Shown: in pieces, positions 11,700 to 24,900 of the stretch
How positions within the stretch are numbered: position 1 is the stretch's first letter
How the letters are laid out: the number at the start of each line of letters is the position of its first letter
From: Heterohyrax brucei
Lineage: Eukaryota; Chordata; Mammalia; Hyracoidea; Procaviidae
Assembly: GCA_028571685.1 (NCBI GenBank)
Contig: CM053143.1
Coordinates: 8,547,501 to 8,611,500, forward strand
DNA: 64,000 bases
Reading direction: 5' to 3'
Notes under the pieces: generated by a model
Told to the model about the DNA's origin: nothing
Databases searched by the model: none
The model's input: the letters and a program-made list of their open reading frames with translations, nothing else
Program-made: the position numbers and the translations under genes

Positions 11700-13110
11700 T
11701 ATCTTGATTTATTTCTCTATTCAGTTTATTTTTCAATTTGATTATAACAGTAACACATACTAATTTTTGAAATTTGGAAATTATCAAATGAATACAAAGA
11801 AGATATTAAAAATCACTTGTAATCCCATGACAGAACTATGCACTACATTTCTGGTTTGTTTCCTTCTAGATTTCTTTCCCCTTGAATAAATGCAGATAAA
11901 TAAAGACATGAATGTAGATAAATAATTTTATCTACATATAAGTATATATACACACATATACTCACATTTAGTCTCATTAATACATTGCTTTATCATATAT
12001 TACATGCTGTATGTGGTTTTGTATTCTAGTTAGATCTTTATTCATATTTGAACAGCTATTTAAAAAACTATTGCTATCAAACAGTACATGCTGATTATAG
12101 AAAATCTAGAAATTATAGATTAGGAAAAAATATCACAATAATACTAACTTTTAGTGTCTATCTCAGCAAATTTCCTCAAGCTTTATTAATCTTTGGATAG
12201 AAATGAAGTCATGAAAGTATTAAGACGTGATTTCACTAGTATGCCGGTCCCTTGCAAGGTTCCCACTCCTGTATGTACTCCAGTTATTTGTGGGCCTTCA
12301 ACAAATTGGAGTGCTAACAGGTTTCACTTTTGTCACTTACTCATCTCTTCATAGCAGCTGTCTGGAGCACAGTAGAAAGATAAGGATCCTTCCGCTCAGT
12401 CAGATTTACAAAGACTGTAGCCCTCGGCCAACAGCTTCACCATGACTTCATGAGAGATTCAGAACCAGAGCCCGTCGTTTAAGGTACTCTTGGATTTCCG
12501 ACTCAAAGACACTGAGAGAATACATGTCTGATATTTCAGAGACATTTGTCCTAATTTTTAGGATAATTTGTTGTACAATAATAGGTAATTAATACAGGGT
12601 AGATAGATGATACACAGATGATGCATATAGAAATGAATATGAAAATAGATGTGAAGTGTAAAAAAGGTATAAAATCTAAATCTATGTCCCACCACTCCAT
12701 TTATAAAATGCTTTGTCGCTGATCAATATGTCATGAATATTGTCACTAAACTGGAAACCCAGGTGGTGTAGTGGTTAAATGCTAAGTGTGCTAACCAAAA
12801 AGGCAGTAGTTTGAATCTTTCAGGCACTCCTTGGAAACTCTATGGGGAGTTATATTCTGTCATACAGAGTCACTGTGAGCTGGAATTGACTCATTGGCAA
12901 TGGGTTTGGGTTGGTCGTTAAATCGTATTCTAGAACATCATTTTAAAATAATCTCAGTATTCTGAAGTAGAAATATAGTTCAATTGATCCCAAGCCCGTA
13001 TTGTGGGTATTTAATTTATTTCTAACTTTCAGTTAAAATTAATAATGCTGTTGTGAACATCCATAGTTATGTAGTCAAGATTCTTATTTATAAGAAACAT
13101 TTTTTTTTTC
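11700..13110 (-). mobile_element. Ancient L1M-type 3' region, antisense, interrupted by a SINE
   Basis: Phrases typical of the antisense 3' end of old mammalian L1s appear in order: CACTTGTAATCCCATGACAGA, then TATCATATATTACATG, and, past the SINE, TTTCAGTTAAAATTAATAATGCTG (shortened here). No reading frame remains. Boundaries are approximate, and the stretch 12170-12600 is not clearly assigned. Confidence 0.5.
12751..12913 (+). mobile_element. SINE (AfroSINE-like), TGGGTTTGG-tail type
   Basis: Full-length copy from GGAAACCCAGGTGGTG to the tail CAATGGGTTTGGGTTG. The flanks GTCACTAAA (12742-12750) and GTCGTTAAA (12914-12922) match at 7 of 9 and probably represent the TSD. Confidence 0.88.
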
Positions 13111-13469
13111 CTGCTGGGTTAAACATAAAAGGGCTTTAACAAAAGGATATTAAATGTAAAATTACTTTTTTTAAAAGGTCCTTGAAAAATAAAACCAAAA
13201 AAGATACTAGGAAACGAAAGAATAACACAATAATACATAGCTCTATGGAATCTAAACAACTGTGGAATCTGTTTGATGAAGGAAATGCAGCCATTCCAAA
13301 TCCTTAAAAGCTGATTACACAGCTCCAGTACTAACCGATTCTATTAGTATTACTGCTATGATTACACTAGGAATTGTTTCCATCTTTTTGTTTCGACTGC
13401 CACACCTGCCAGAGAGGTGACTCTTGATCTTAACTTCTTTCTCAAACTGCCTCCTTATTTGCAATAATG
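13111..13469. other. No gene recognised
   Basis: AT-rich sequence with short A and T runs. No assignable repeat. Confidence 0.35.
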
Positions 13470-13528
13470 CAGGGCTATAGAGTCACCATAAGTTGGAATT
13501 GATTGGATGGCAATGGGTTTGATTTTCT
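13470..13528 (+). mobile_element. SINE tail fragment
   Basis: Only the last roughly 55 bp of the SINE remain: GGCTATAGAGTCACC, then AAGTTGGAATTGA, then the tail CAATGGGTTTGATTTT. Confidence 0.75.
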
Positions 13529-14904
13529 GTTTTAACGAGTGGGCTACTGTGACAGGAAAAGCCTTTGTCACATGCCCAGGCCTTGTAAGGGAGAAGAGAG
13601 ACATGAGAACCTGACAATTTTAGTTTCTACCCTGGGAGATGGGTTTCTGTCTTTCACTGAGAAAATAATCTAGATATTAATCAGTGAAAAAAAGCATCAA
13701 ATGTCCATTGAACTCCACCATGTTGGTGGGGTAGACATCAATATAAATTTTTCTTCAAATAATTAAAAAAAATATCCATTTTTCTAGATGTGACTGACCT
13801 TCATGCATCCAAAATGCTGTCATCTCCTAGCTATAAAGAAGACAACACAATGTCTCCCTTATTGCTCTACTCTAAGTCCATTGTTCTAGCTCCATTGTAA
13901 TCCATTTTCACCCTATCGATCAAACTGAAAAGTTATTTAGCACCAGCACACGTTAAACGTGATACTGGGAGAAAAGGATAGAAAAGAAGAGGAAAATTAA
14001 CAAAATATATAAACATAAAAAAGAAGGAAAATCAAAGAAAGTGTTGAAGTCTTCTTTTCTGTAAGTGGCCCTGTGGCTGCAAGTGGTAATTATGACTTTT
14101 CTCCTCCAATACTCACTGCATGTATCTTTTTTTAAATTTGGTCAGTACCTCAGTTAACACCAATGGGCTGTTCCAAGCCTTCATTTCTGAAAAACATTAT
14201 TCTTGGTTGTCTTTCCTGCAAACATGTTGGTGGTCTCTCAGTTAATTCTACCAATGTAGAAGTCAATACCAGGAGATTTTTTGAGTTTAATCAGCATTTC
14301 TTTCATTTTAATTGTGTAGTAGCAATTTGAACTCCTTTTGGCAGTTGGAATCCACCTCAAAAGCCAACTCCATAATCCTTTTTATTGCCTGTTCATTCAG
14401 TGGCATGCAGAGCCTGAATTGGCCAGATGGCATTGTCAACTTGCCAATTAATGGTTCCATGATTGTGTCTTCTGATCTAGCAGTCTGGTCTTGCTTACTG
14501 GAATTGCTAACTCAGTAGAATTCAGAATTACATGGATAGAAATCAAAATTTTGTAAGTGCTTGTACTTTGTGCAAAGTCTTTGAAATCTAGGCTAAGATT
14601 TTCCCTTTTGGTCAGTTCATTATAGACAGCTCTCCGTGACACCATACATAACATGATGAGTTAAAAGGGTAGTATAGTAGCAGGTCTCCAAAACTTACTT
14701 TTACCTTCAGAGCCTAATCAGATCCACTGCAATGTATCCAGTTCCACTTGATGATAGAGTGCTTTGGGGGCACATCTGACTTCACAGATACATGGATTAA
14801 TATATCAAATTTATAATGTGGAGTTCCATGTCCGTTGTCACATGTTCAGTTGCAAACAGGTGTAAGAGACAAAGTGGGATCCATTATTTAAAATAAGCAG
14901 ACAT
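13529..14904. other. No gene recognised; one possible coding remnant
   Basis: A stop-free minus-strand stretch at about 14332-14502 reads a protein-like sequence containing MEPLIGKLTMPSGQFRL. It has no partner exons and no family I can name, and it ends in a stop. It could be a piece of a processed pseudogene or chance. The rest has no recognised feature. Confidence 0.3.
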
Positions 14905-16336
14905 TTGGGGAGCAGAATCAAGATGGTAGACTAGATACACATCTTCTTAATTCCCTCTGAAAACTAAGGCCTTGATTGAGCATTAAACAGAGATTTCTGG
15001 ACACCTAGTGAGTCCTAAGACATGGTATAGGACTGTCAATTTGGACTACATGCCACTGAGCAGGAAACTGCTTCTCTTTCACTGACTCCCACCCTTGTTC
15101 AATGGCCAGCTCTCACAGACTGAAGGTGACTGATATTTTTATTTTATTTTTTCTTTGTGTTAGGCAGCAGGTGGGAGTTGGGCTTAACTGGCAGCAAAGT
15201 TTAGCCACAGTGCTGAAGTGATCAGTGGGTGGAATAGCTACATTTTGAGAGCCTGGCTCTGGACTCAAAGCACCACAGCCCCTCTACCCAGTCTTTCCGA
15301 ACCTCCACCATTGATTTGAATATTAAAGTGGGCAGGATAGCTGGTGTGGAATACCATCTTGTTTGACTGGAATGTAGAGTTACCCAAATGGAGGCCTCAT
15401 CAAGCGCTAATTCCTAGGCTGGGAGGCAGTTCCAGCCCAGGGAGCACTTTCCCAGCAGAAAAGTTGTGTTTAGCACAGCATAGCTGTAGTGGGGTGCGGG
15501 GTGGGGTGGGGTGGGGGCGGCAATAGATGACAGCAGGGCCGTAGCGTGCCCATACTTTGAACTAGATCTCAGTATTGCTGGGTGGATATAGAGGGGCCTC
15601 CAGTGCCAGCTGGGAAGAGGGGCTTGCTCACCTGACAGCCTGATTGATTTTGAAAGCTGTCAGCTAGCTTTTACCTTTCAAAATAAGACTACCTAGAGAA
15701 ATAACTGTACTGCATTCTGATAGCATTTTTTCCAACCTTTACTGACCCACAGCACAGGGTCTGCTAGTGACCCCCCCCCCCCGTAACTCTGTAAGTAAGG
15801 CCATGTCTTTGCTAGCCAGGAGGTAGATCCTGCTACCGCAAAGATTCCACCCAGTCACTGGAGTACATAGAGGTAAATGGTGATCAGTCCCCTTCTCAGA
15901 CTGCACTTTAGCTCCTGTTAAGGCAACACCAGAGAAACTAAACAACCTCTAGATGACCAAAAAGCAACAAACCCTGGCCAGACACTTAAAGAAAAATCCA
16001 CCTGTGGCTCCACAAAGCTCCCCAAAGAAAGAACCAAAGAACTTTCCAGATGAAGAACCCTTTCTGAAACTATCAGAGGTTGAGTACAAAAGAATTATAT
16101 ATAGAACCCTCCTAGGCATTATACAAAATGCAGCAAAGCAAAATGCAAAATTAAGCAAGCTGTTTGAACTGATGGAACACCAGCATTCTGAAACCCAACA
16201 GATCAATAACAAAATTAAAGAGTTAGACAATTCAATTTAAAGCCAAGAGAACAGAATTGAACAACTGGAAAGCAGATTTTCTAACTTTGAAGACAGAGCC
16301 ATGGACACTTGCATTTATGAGGAGAAATCAAAATAA
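14905..16336 (+). mobile_element. L1 head fragment: 5' UTR and N-terminal ORF1 only
   Basis: It begins with GGGGAGCAGAATCAAGATGG, as expected for an L1 5' end, and continues through a GC-richer 5' UTR that contains a G-run array at 15491-15520 and twelve C at 15771-15782. It then enters ORF1 at 15953 and stops abruptly in ORF1 near 16336. No ORF2 or 3' UTR follows. The 5' UTR matches the reverse complement of about 44940-45960. Confidence 0.82.
15953..16335 (+). pseudogene. L1 ORF1 N-terminal half, truncated
   Basis: Starts MTKKQQTLARHLKK and reads 95 codons to a TAA at 16238. The homologous frame continues past it (SQENRIEQLESRF) to about 16335. The segment covers the basic N-terminus, the FPDEE motif and the first part of the coiled coil (KLSKLFELMEHQ). 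The RNA-recognition and C-terminal domains are absent. ORF1 proteins coat L1 RNA as coiled-coil trimers; this piece lacks the RNA-binding parts. Confidence 0.85.
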
Positions 16337-16585
16337 ACAGACATTTGAGAAACCTTAACATGTTTTGCTGTGATTCTTCCACTAGAGATGCTTGACAACT
16401 TAACCTCTGGACTACTGCTAATCTTCTGTGTCTAAGGAAGAAATAATGGAATGGCTTCAGCACAGCCTAGTCAGGTAAAAAGATTTTCATTCTGGACTAT
16501 TTTTCAAAATTGGCCCCTTTTGGTATATCTAATAATTGCTCAAGATGGCATACTCAAAAGTGTTACATTTGCTCTCCTAAAGCTA

Positions 16586-16748
16586 AAAGGGAAATCCTGG
16601 TGGAATAGTGGTTAAATGCTACATCTACTAACCAAAATGTTGGCAGTTGAAATCCTCTAGGCCCTCCTTGGAAACTCTATGGGACAGTTGTATTCTGTCT
16701 CATGGGTCACGCTGACTCAGTATCAACTCAACGGCAGTGGTTGTATTT
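16586..16748 (+). mobile_element. SINE (AfroSINE-like) with 8-bp TSD
   Basis: Full-length copy with GGGAAATCCTGGTGG start, TTGGCAGTTGAAATCC box-B-like motif and CAACGGCAGTGG end. TAAAGCTA occurs at 16578-16585 and 16749-16756. Confidence 0.88.
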
Positions 16749-16756
16749 TAAAGCTA

Positions 16757-17069
16757 GAGTAGCCTTAGAGTTGTGGCCCTTTCGTAATGGATACAAATTA
16801 CTGCACTTTTTCATTCACTTTGTGTGGGAGATCCCATGTCCAATTAGGCCAGTGAAACAGGTTTAGAGAAGTTAATGACAGGCTTATATAATTTTGTGGT
16901 TTTATTTCCTACCTATGGCTATAAGTATATTTTACTAAGGTAGCTAGGGTTCTTTTGATCTCCAATACTCCACAATCTATAAATTTGTGTCATTCACTGA
17001 ATGGAGCAAATGGTGTCTGTAGGATGGTGAGACAATCTAGTTTCGTAAAGGAAATGCAGCTTATTTCTC
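16757..17069. other. No gene recognised
   Basis: AT-rich sequence between two SINEs. No recognisable repeat or open frame. Confidence 0.35.
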
Positions 17070-17297
17070 ATTAAGACGTATAAACCAAAACCCAAAATAA
17101 ATCCCATTACCATTAAGTCAATTTCAACTTATATCAACGCTATAGGATGGAGTAGAACTGCCTGATAGAGTTTCAAATGCTTTAATCTTTGTGGAATCGG
17201 ACTGCCACGTCTTTCTCCTGCAGAGCAGCTGTGAGTTTGAACTCCTGACCTGTTGGTTAGTAACTGAGCACTTAACTACTGTACCACTAGAACAACT
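17070..17297 (-). mobile_element. SINE (long AfroSINE-like form)
   Basis: Read on the minus strand it starts near 17297 (GTTCTAGTGGTACAGTAG) and ends in the A/C-rich tail complement AACCAAAACCC at 17072. This longer subtype carries the extra block seen here as GGAATCGGACTGCCACGTC in the middle, unlike the roughly 165-bp copies. Confidence 0.88.
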
Positions 17298-18295
17298 TCA
17301 AGACTCGTAAGGTGTAGAATTTACCAAATATAGAAAACCTCAGGAGAGTGACAAATTTCTCCTACAATAATGAAGGCCCCAGTTAGATATGAATATACAG
17401 TCAGGGAGAATTGACTATGTAAATCATCAATGGGCTTGAATGAGGCTGAGCAATAAACATACACTTGACAAACAGGCTCTTAGAAAGAAGCAGCACATTA
17501 ATTGCAGTACATTATTCAAATATGAAACAATAGACTTTTCCTAGTCACTTTAGCATACCTCAACCACACGTATAAGCCATGCTTCAAAGCTCTTGGTTGT
17601 TTTGTTTTAGCATGGATGACTACGAAGTTTCTCTTCCTAGACAACTTCCCATAGTTATTTATTGTCTTGGGGGAAATACAGACAAATGGGCCTAAGATCT
17701 CAAATGGTATTTCCAGAAAACGCAAGAGACACTCACTATACAGATTCTATCATGCTTTTATTTCTAATTCTTAATGATAAAAAATAAAATAGTTCTCAAG
17801 TAGTCAATTTCTAATCTGTGTAGAATGAGGAAATAGTACCAAATTAGTCAGTCTTTCCTTTATTAAACATTCCTTGCTTACTTTCCCCTATTTATTCAAT
17901 AAATCTTCTACCCTTCTTGTCTGCATAACTCTCACCTGAATCTTCTCTTAACTCATATACAGACACAGCCATGAATATAAGCACACATAGGTGTGCATAC
18001 GGAAAGCTCCCATTTGGTTGCTTTTATATAAGTTTATAAATGAGCTTTGTGTAGATTTTTGAGGAGACTCCTTTTTAAAATTTTCACTAATTATCTTGAT
18101 TCATTATTCCAATAATGTAGTATACAGTTTATTTTTTCCTGGAGCGTATTGGTATAATATTTGACTTGTTCATATGTTAGACTAACATTTGCTACCTTCC
18201 GCTAACTCATTGCTTCACTCTAGGAAAATAACTATTTTGATACTTATGCAATTAATAATAACTTCATTATTTTTGACATTTTTTACATCCCTGCA
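17298..18295. other. No gene recognised
   Basis: AT-rich, no long open frame and no assignable repeat. Confidence 0.35.
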
Positions 18296-18305
18296 CATAC
18301 ATTTG

Positions 18306-18469
18306 GAAACCCTGGTGGTGTAGTGGTTAAGTGCTATGACTGCTAACCAGACGGTAGGGAGTTCACATCTGCCAGGCACTCCTGAGAAAGTCTATGGGGC
18401 AGTTCTACTCTTTCTATAGGGTTGCTATGAGTCAGAATTGACTCGACAGCAGAGGGCTTGGTTTTTGAG
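18306..18469 (+). mobile_element. SINE (AfroSINE-like) with exact 10-bp TSD
   Basis: GAAACCCTGGTGGTGTAG start, GAATTGACTCGACAGCAG then a GGCTTGGTTTTT tail. CATACATTTG is repeated exactly at 18296-18305 and 18470-18479. Confidence 0.93.
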
Positions 18470-18479
18470 CATACATTTG

Positions 18480-20850
18480 AGACTTTCTTGATTTTTTTTA
18501 ATGATGCATACTTTTTTCTTCCCATATATCTGTTCCTTGTATCTGTAGCTAAAAAAGTTTTGCACAACACTTTAGATGATTGTCATCTTTTCGTTAAAAT
18601 TTCTTGCAGCCAGTATGAAATTTTTTCCAAATGCTGTGATATCATGCTTAGAAAGCCTTTATGCTTAATTTACATAAATGTCCTCCTATAATTTATCAAA
18701 ACACATTGTTTTCATTATTTTAAAATAAATTTTAATTCAATCTGTAATGCAGGATAAACTCTTGCATCAGCATACCCGCAACACAATTTCAGGTTTTCTA
18801 CAATGGTGGATTTCAAGTTTTTCTTCCATTTTTTTATTTGAAATCTTTGATTTTTTTTTTTTTTTTTTTTTGCATTTTGGGTTATCTTTTCAGTCATCAC
18901 TGACTTAATTTGTCTACATTCTTATATTCTTTGCTACTTTTAATGCAGATTTTAATTCTTCTATTGAAATTCTGACTGTCTTACATTATTGCTTCACTTC
19001 CTCCATCTCAAATCTTATCACTGTTTCATCTCTGTCTGTATTTCACTCACCAGTTTAATTTCATTTAGGTATGATATTTTTATCTCTCTCTAATTTAATA
19101 GGGTTTATGTGTTCATGAAATTACTGGCACTATAAAATGATGCTTTCTCATACCTGTAGGTCTCCTTTAATATGTATTTTCTTCTTTCCTGTGTAAAATC
19201 TGTTCAAGTTTCCTATTAGTAAATTTATAATTACTTTCTATTTTCCCATTCTTGAATGAAAGAGAGTAATTCAATTACAGTATTTGTCATTAATCTACTT
19301 GGTTGATTGTGATTAGGTTTCTCTTAGAACTTAAACTAGTACTTTTGATGTTGTGTACAACTCAGCCCGATTCAACTGGGATGTGGAAACTCAGGTAGTG
19401 GTTACTCTGCTGTACTGTTGAGTAACCTGCAACTCTTTTTTCCAGGTTTATGAAGGAACCATTTAGTCCTTGATAACTTGATTTCTTCTTCTGTTGGAAA
19501 TAGTGTGTTTAAATCTTCAGTCACTTGAACTGTTCTTAAGAGTTTTTATTGTCTCTGTTCCTATCTCTTCTGAAGTCACAGTCAATGCGCTGTTGCCTCT
19601 CTACTTTAAACCTGGTTAGCAGGACGCATTGCTGAAACTCTTCTTCAAGAATAGAAAAAGGGAAGACTAATATGGGAGAGATGAGAAGAAGAGGAAAGAT
19701 GATGCTCTTGGATGCCAGTGAAGAAATATAAGTACATTGACTAAAATTCTAACTACTATCCTGCTGTGGTATTTGGAGTTGCTGTTGCAGTTTTACCTCT
19801 CTTTCTATGTCTTAGATTACAGACAATGTTCCTGGAAGAGACAAGAAGCGAGAAACTACTGTGAGCCTGGGAACATGAGAAGTTTGAATGAATTGAGTGT
19901 TTATAGAATGGCCCATGGTCCACCCATCAGTTTGTCATTCTGTGGTGGCTTATGTGTTGCTGTGATGCTAGAAACTATGACACTAGGATTTCAAATATCA
20001 ACAGGGTCATGCATAGTAGACATATTTCAGCAGAGCTTACAGACTAAGACAGACTTGGAAGAAAGGCCTGACTATCTATTTCTGAGAATTAGCTAGTGAA
20101 AATAATAGGGATTACAAAAGAATAATTTCCAATACAGTGATAGAAGCTGAGTCTTGTCAGTTACAAGACACACAACAACCACAACAATGGATTCCAGTCT
20201 ACCATGGATCATAAAGATGGCACAGGACTGAGCAACATTCTTGGAGCTGATTCAGTGACAATCACAACAATAGCAATGGAGAAGGATGGGAAGAGAAGAG
20301 GCTGAAGAGAGGGTGTGGAGGTGCCATCAATACGTGTATCTGACTGTGGAATTTAAACCTCTCCTGTTGGAGGTATTGAAATGTTTACAGCAGGTCTGTG
20401 ACACGTTGAGACAGAAAGATCTCTTTGGCAATAGTTTTGAAATACAGACTGGAGTTAGGGGCAAGTCCTGGTGGAGAGACCATATAGGAAGTTACTGCAA
20501 CAGTCCAGGCAAGAAAAAGATAACAGCCTGTTCTAATAAAACCATATTAATAATGAGAAGTGGATATCATTTACAGAAATAATTATGGGGCAGTATGAAG
20601 AAGATTTTTGGTGGGAGTAGAGGAGCAAGATAAAGAAAGGGAAGAATTTCGATGATTATCACACACCCGGCTAGTGTTGCGGGTTTGACGAGTGTGACAT
20701 TTATTGAAATAAACTGGTTTATTGGTGCAGAGGTATGAAGTGTTAATGCTAAATAAAGTAGTTTTATAATTTCAATTGTCATTTCAAATAAATCTTTCCG
20801 TAGATAGGCAATGATCACCTTAAATTTGTCACCGTTGGTGGTGAGGTCAA
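18480..20850. other. No gene recognised; T-rich then mixed sequence
   Basis: 18480-19330 is T-rich with a run of about 20 T at 18851-18871. The frames 19737-20096 (119 codons) and 20286-20582 (98 codons), both +, resemble no family I know and lack supporting signals. 20160-20290 has weak likeness to LINE 3' sequence (GGATCATAAAGATGGCACAGG) but is too short to assign. Confidence 0.3.
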
Positions 20851-20851
20851 A

Positions 20852-20921
20852 TAGATTCCCACTCATGGTGACATCACGTAACAGAGTAGAAGTGCTCCAC
20901 AGGATTTTCTTGAATGTAACC
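20852..20921 (-). mobile_element. SINE fragment
   Basis: CCCACTCATGGTGACATCAC, CAGAGTAGAAGTGC and the TTTTCTTGAATGTAA segment match the middle-to-tail part of the long SINE form, read antisense. The head is missing where the L1 at 20935 begins. Confidence 0.6.
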
Positions 20922-21957
20922 TTTTATTATTGTTATACTTTTGGAGTTACAACACTTAAAAAATATTTTACTATGCTTTAAGTGAAACTTTACAATCCAA
21001 GTCAATTTGCCATATAAAACCCCTCCTCGACGGCACTTGGCTTTGGCGCAGCTGTAGCTGCTCACCCCTACCCTGTGACAGCACTGTCCTCCTTTCTACC
21101 GTGTGCTTCCCGTATTCATTTCCCCAACTCCTGTCCCCCTCCACCCTCTCATCTTACCTGACAGGAGCTGCTCAGACAGTCTCATGCATATATTTAAGCC
21201 CAAAAGCACCCTCTTCAGCAACGTTACTTTATGTCTGATAGTCCAGTCCCATTTTTGTCTGAAGAGTTGGCTTCGGAACTGGTTTCAGCTCTGGGCTAAC
21301 AGACAGTCTGGAGGCCATGACTTCAGGGGACCACCCAGAAGATCAGCTGACCAAACTGTTCTTTTAAGACAATTCTAGTTCTGCACACACATTTTTCCCT
21401 GCTACTTCAGGGACTGTAAGTTTTGTTCCTTGTCAGGACAGTCAGTCATTGGTGGTGGCTGGGCACCATATAATTCTACTGTCTCATTCTGATATAGTAT
21501 CTGAATCATATGGCCCCTTTTGTCTCCTGAGCTCATATTTTCCTCATGTCTTTAATGTACTTTGTTCTCTCCTTCAGGTCAATTGGGACCAACTGATGCT
21601 ACTTAAATGGTTCTTGCTAGCTTTTAAGACCCCGTATGCCACTCACCGAAGTGTGATGCAGAATATTTTCTTAAAACAACAAACTCTTAGTTACGCCAAT
21701 TGACTTACATGTACCCTGAAACCATGGTCTGCAGACCCCTGTCCCTGTTACTCTGTCCTTCAAAATATTGGATTGTATTTAGGAAACTTCTAAGCTTTTG
21801 GTGTAATCCAGTTGTGCTAACCTTCTTTCTAATGTACGCTGCCGTAGTCTTCACCTACCCCAATTTCTATTTACTTTCTAATCTGTAAATACCTATTTCC
21901 TTCCCTAAACATACTTACAGCCATCATAACTTATTTTCTGCTGTACTTTTTCTTGAT

Positions 21958-24900
21958 TCCTTACAATAGTGGTCTCACACAATATTCCTTCTTGCAATTG
22001 ACTAATTTCACTCATCACAATGTCTTCAAGATGACTCCATGTTACATCTCCCAGGACCATTGTTGTTCTTTATCATTATATAGTATTTCATTGTATGAAT
22101 ATACCATAGTTTGTTTATTCAGTCATCTGTTGATGGTCACCTAGTTTGATTACATCTTTTGTGGACTGTGCTGCAATAAACATTGGTGTGCGTGTATCTA
22201 TTCACGTGACAGTATTTATTTCTCCAAGGTATACTCCAAGAAGAGGAATGGCTAGATCATTTGGTATTTCTATTTCTAGCTTTTTAAGAAAGTGCCAAAT
22301 TGATTACTAAAGTGATTGTACCAGTTTGCATTACCATTAGCTGTGTAGACGAATTCCAGTCACTCCACAACCTTGCCAACGTTTATTATTTCCTTGTTGG
22401 GGTAAGATGGTATCTCACTGTAGTTTTGATTTGGATATCTGTAATGGTTAATAATCATGGGAGATTCCTCATGTATCTGTTAGCTTCCTGGATGTCTTCT
22501 TTGGTGAAATACTGGTTCATATTCTTTGTCCATTTTTTAATTGGGTTAGTTGTATTTTTCTTGTTAAAGTTTTATCTTGTACATTACAGAGATTAAATGC
22601 TGATTGAATTTGTGGTAGCTAAATTTTGCTCCCCATTCTGTAGGTAGTCTTTTTATTCTTTTGGTGAAGTCTTTGGATGAGTATAAATGTTTTATTTTTA
22701 GGAGTTCCTAGTTATTCATTTTCTCTTCAATTTTTTCATTGTTAGCAATATTTTGTAGTCTGTTTATGCCATGTAATAGGGCTCCTAATGGTGTCCCTTT
22801 TGTTTTCTTCCATGATCTTTATTGTTTTAGATTTTATATTTAGGTCTTTGATTCATTCTGAGTTAGTTTTGTGCACGGTGTGAGATATGGGCCTTGTTTC
22901 ATTTTTTTGCAGATAGATATCAATATCCACTTTTATCAAACCATTTGTTGAAGGCACTGTCTTTTCCCTAGTTCATGTACTTTGGGCTTTTGCGAAATAT
23001 CAGTGGCTCACAGTTGGGTGATGTTATACCTGCATTCTCAGTTGTATTCCATTGATCTATATACCTGTGTTTGTGCCAGTACCAGGCTGGTTTGACTACT
23101 GTGGCAGTGCAACAGATTCTAAAGTCAAGTAATGTGATGCCTTCCACTTTGTTTTTCTTCATTAATGCTTTGTTTACCTGGGGCTTCTTCCCTTTCCGTA
23201 TGAAGTTGATGATTTGTTTCTCTATCTTGTTAAAAAATACCATTGGAATTTGTATTGGGATTTCATTTTATCTGTAAATAGCTTTTGCTGGAACAGACAT
23301 TCTCATAGTGTTAAGTCTTTCTATCCATAAGCAAAGCAGCTTTCTCCACTTACGTGTGTGTCTTGTTTTTTTTTACAGTAGAACCTTGTAGTTTTCTTTC
23401 TACAGGTCTTTTACATCTCTGGTTAGATTTATTTCTAAGTGTTTTATCTTCTTGGGGGTTATTGTAAGTGGTATTGATTGAGCGATTTCCTCTTCAATGG
23501 TCTCTTTGTTGATGTAAAGGAATCCTACTGATTTATTTATGTTTATCTTGATTGTGATACTTCGCTAAACTCTTCGGTTAGTACTAGTAGTATTCTGTGA
23601 ATTCTTTAGGGTGTTCTGTGCATGAGTTCAAATTGTCTGCAAATAGCGATAGTTTTACTTCTTCCTTACCAATATGGATACCCTCTCTTTATCTTATTTG
23701 ATTTCTCTAGCTAGAATCTTCAGCACAGTGCTGAATTAAAGCAGTGATAGTGGGCATCCTTGTTTGGTTCTTGTTCTCATGTGGAGCGTTTTCAGTGTGT
23801 CTCCACTTAGGATTACGTTGGCTGTTGTAGAATTTCCCTGTGATTCCTATTTTGCTGAGAGTTTTTAGTATGAATCAGTGTTGGACTTTGTCAAATGTCT
23901 TCTCTGCATCAGTTGGTAAAATCAAGTGGTTCTTGCATTTTGGTTTATTTATGTTGTTGACTACATTAATTGTTTTACTAATATTGAACCATCTCTGCTT
24001 TCCTGATATGAATCTCATTTGGTCATGGTGAATTATTTTTCTCATATGTTGTTGAATTCTATTGGCTAGAATTTTGTTGAAGATTTTCATATCAAAGTTC
24101 ATGAGAAATATTGGCCTGTGATTTTCCTTTTTTTTTTTTTTTTTGTGCTGTCTTTATCTGGTTTTGGTATCAAGATTATGCTGGCTTCACAGAATGAATT
24201 TGGAAATATTCCTTCCTTTTCTGTGCGGTAAAACACCTTTAGTAATAGTGGTGTTAACTCGTCTCTAAAAGTTTGATAGGATTCCTTAGTAAAGACTTCA
24301 AGGCCAGGATTTCTTTTGATTGGGAGTTTTTATTTTTTTGTTTTCAATCTCTTATTTTGTGATAGGTTTATTAAGTTCTTATATTTCTGTTTGTGTTAGT
24401 TTTGATAGGTAGTGTGTTTCTAGAAATTTGTCCATTTCCTCTCGGTTTTCAAGTTTATTAGGGTAAAGTTTTTCATAGAATTCCGTTAAAATTCTTTTAA
24501 TTTAATTTGGATCTGTTGTGCTTTTGCCTGCCCCATTTCTTATTAGAGTGATTTGCTTTCTCTCCTGTTTTTCTTTTGTGAGTTTTTCCAGTGGTTTATC
24601 GATCTCATTGATCTTTTCAAAAAACCATCTTTTGGTCTTGTTAACTCTTCCAGTCATTTTTCTATTCTCTAATTCATTTAGTTCTGCTCTAATTTCTATT
24701 GCATTCTCCAGAACAGACCACACAGTACAAGCCTTAACAAAATTCAAAGCACTGAAATATTGCAAAGCATATTTTCACATCATAAAGTCATAAAGAATTT
24801 TCTGTTCTCTTTCTGTTTGTTCAAGTTGTAGGGTTAATTCTTTGCTTTGGGACCTTTCTTATTTTTGTATGTGTGCATTTATTTAGATAAGTTGATCTCT

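Noticed and set aside
19737..20582. Two + strand frames (119 and 98 codons) as a possible gene
   Set aside because: No domain, conserved motif, splice pattern or pairing between the frames; compatible with chance.
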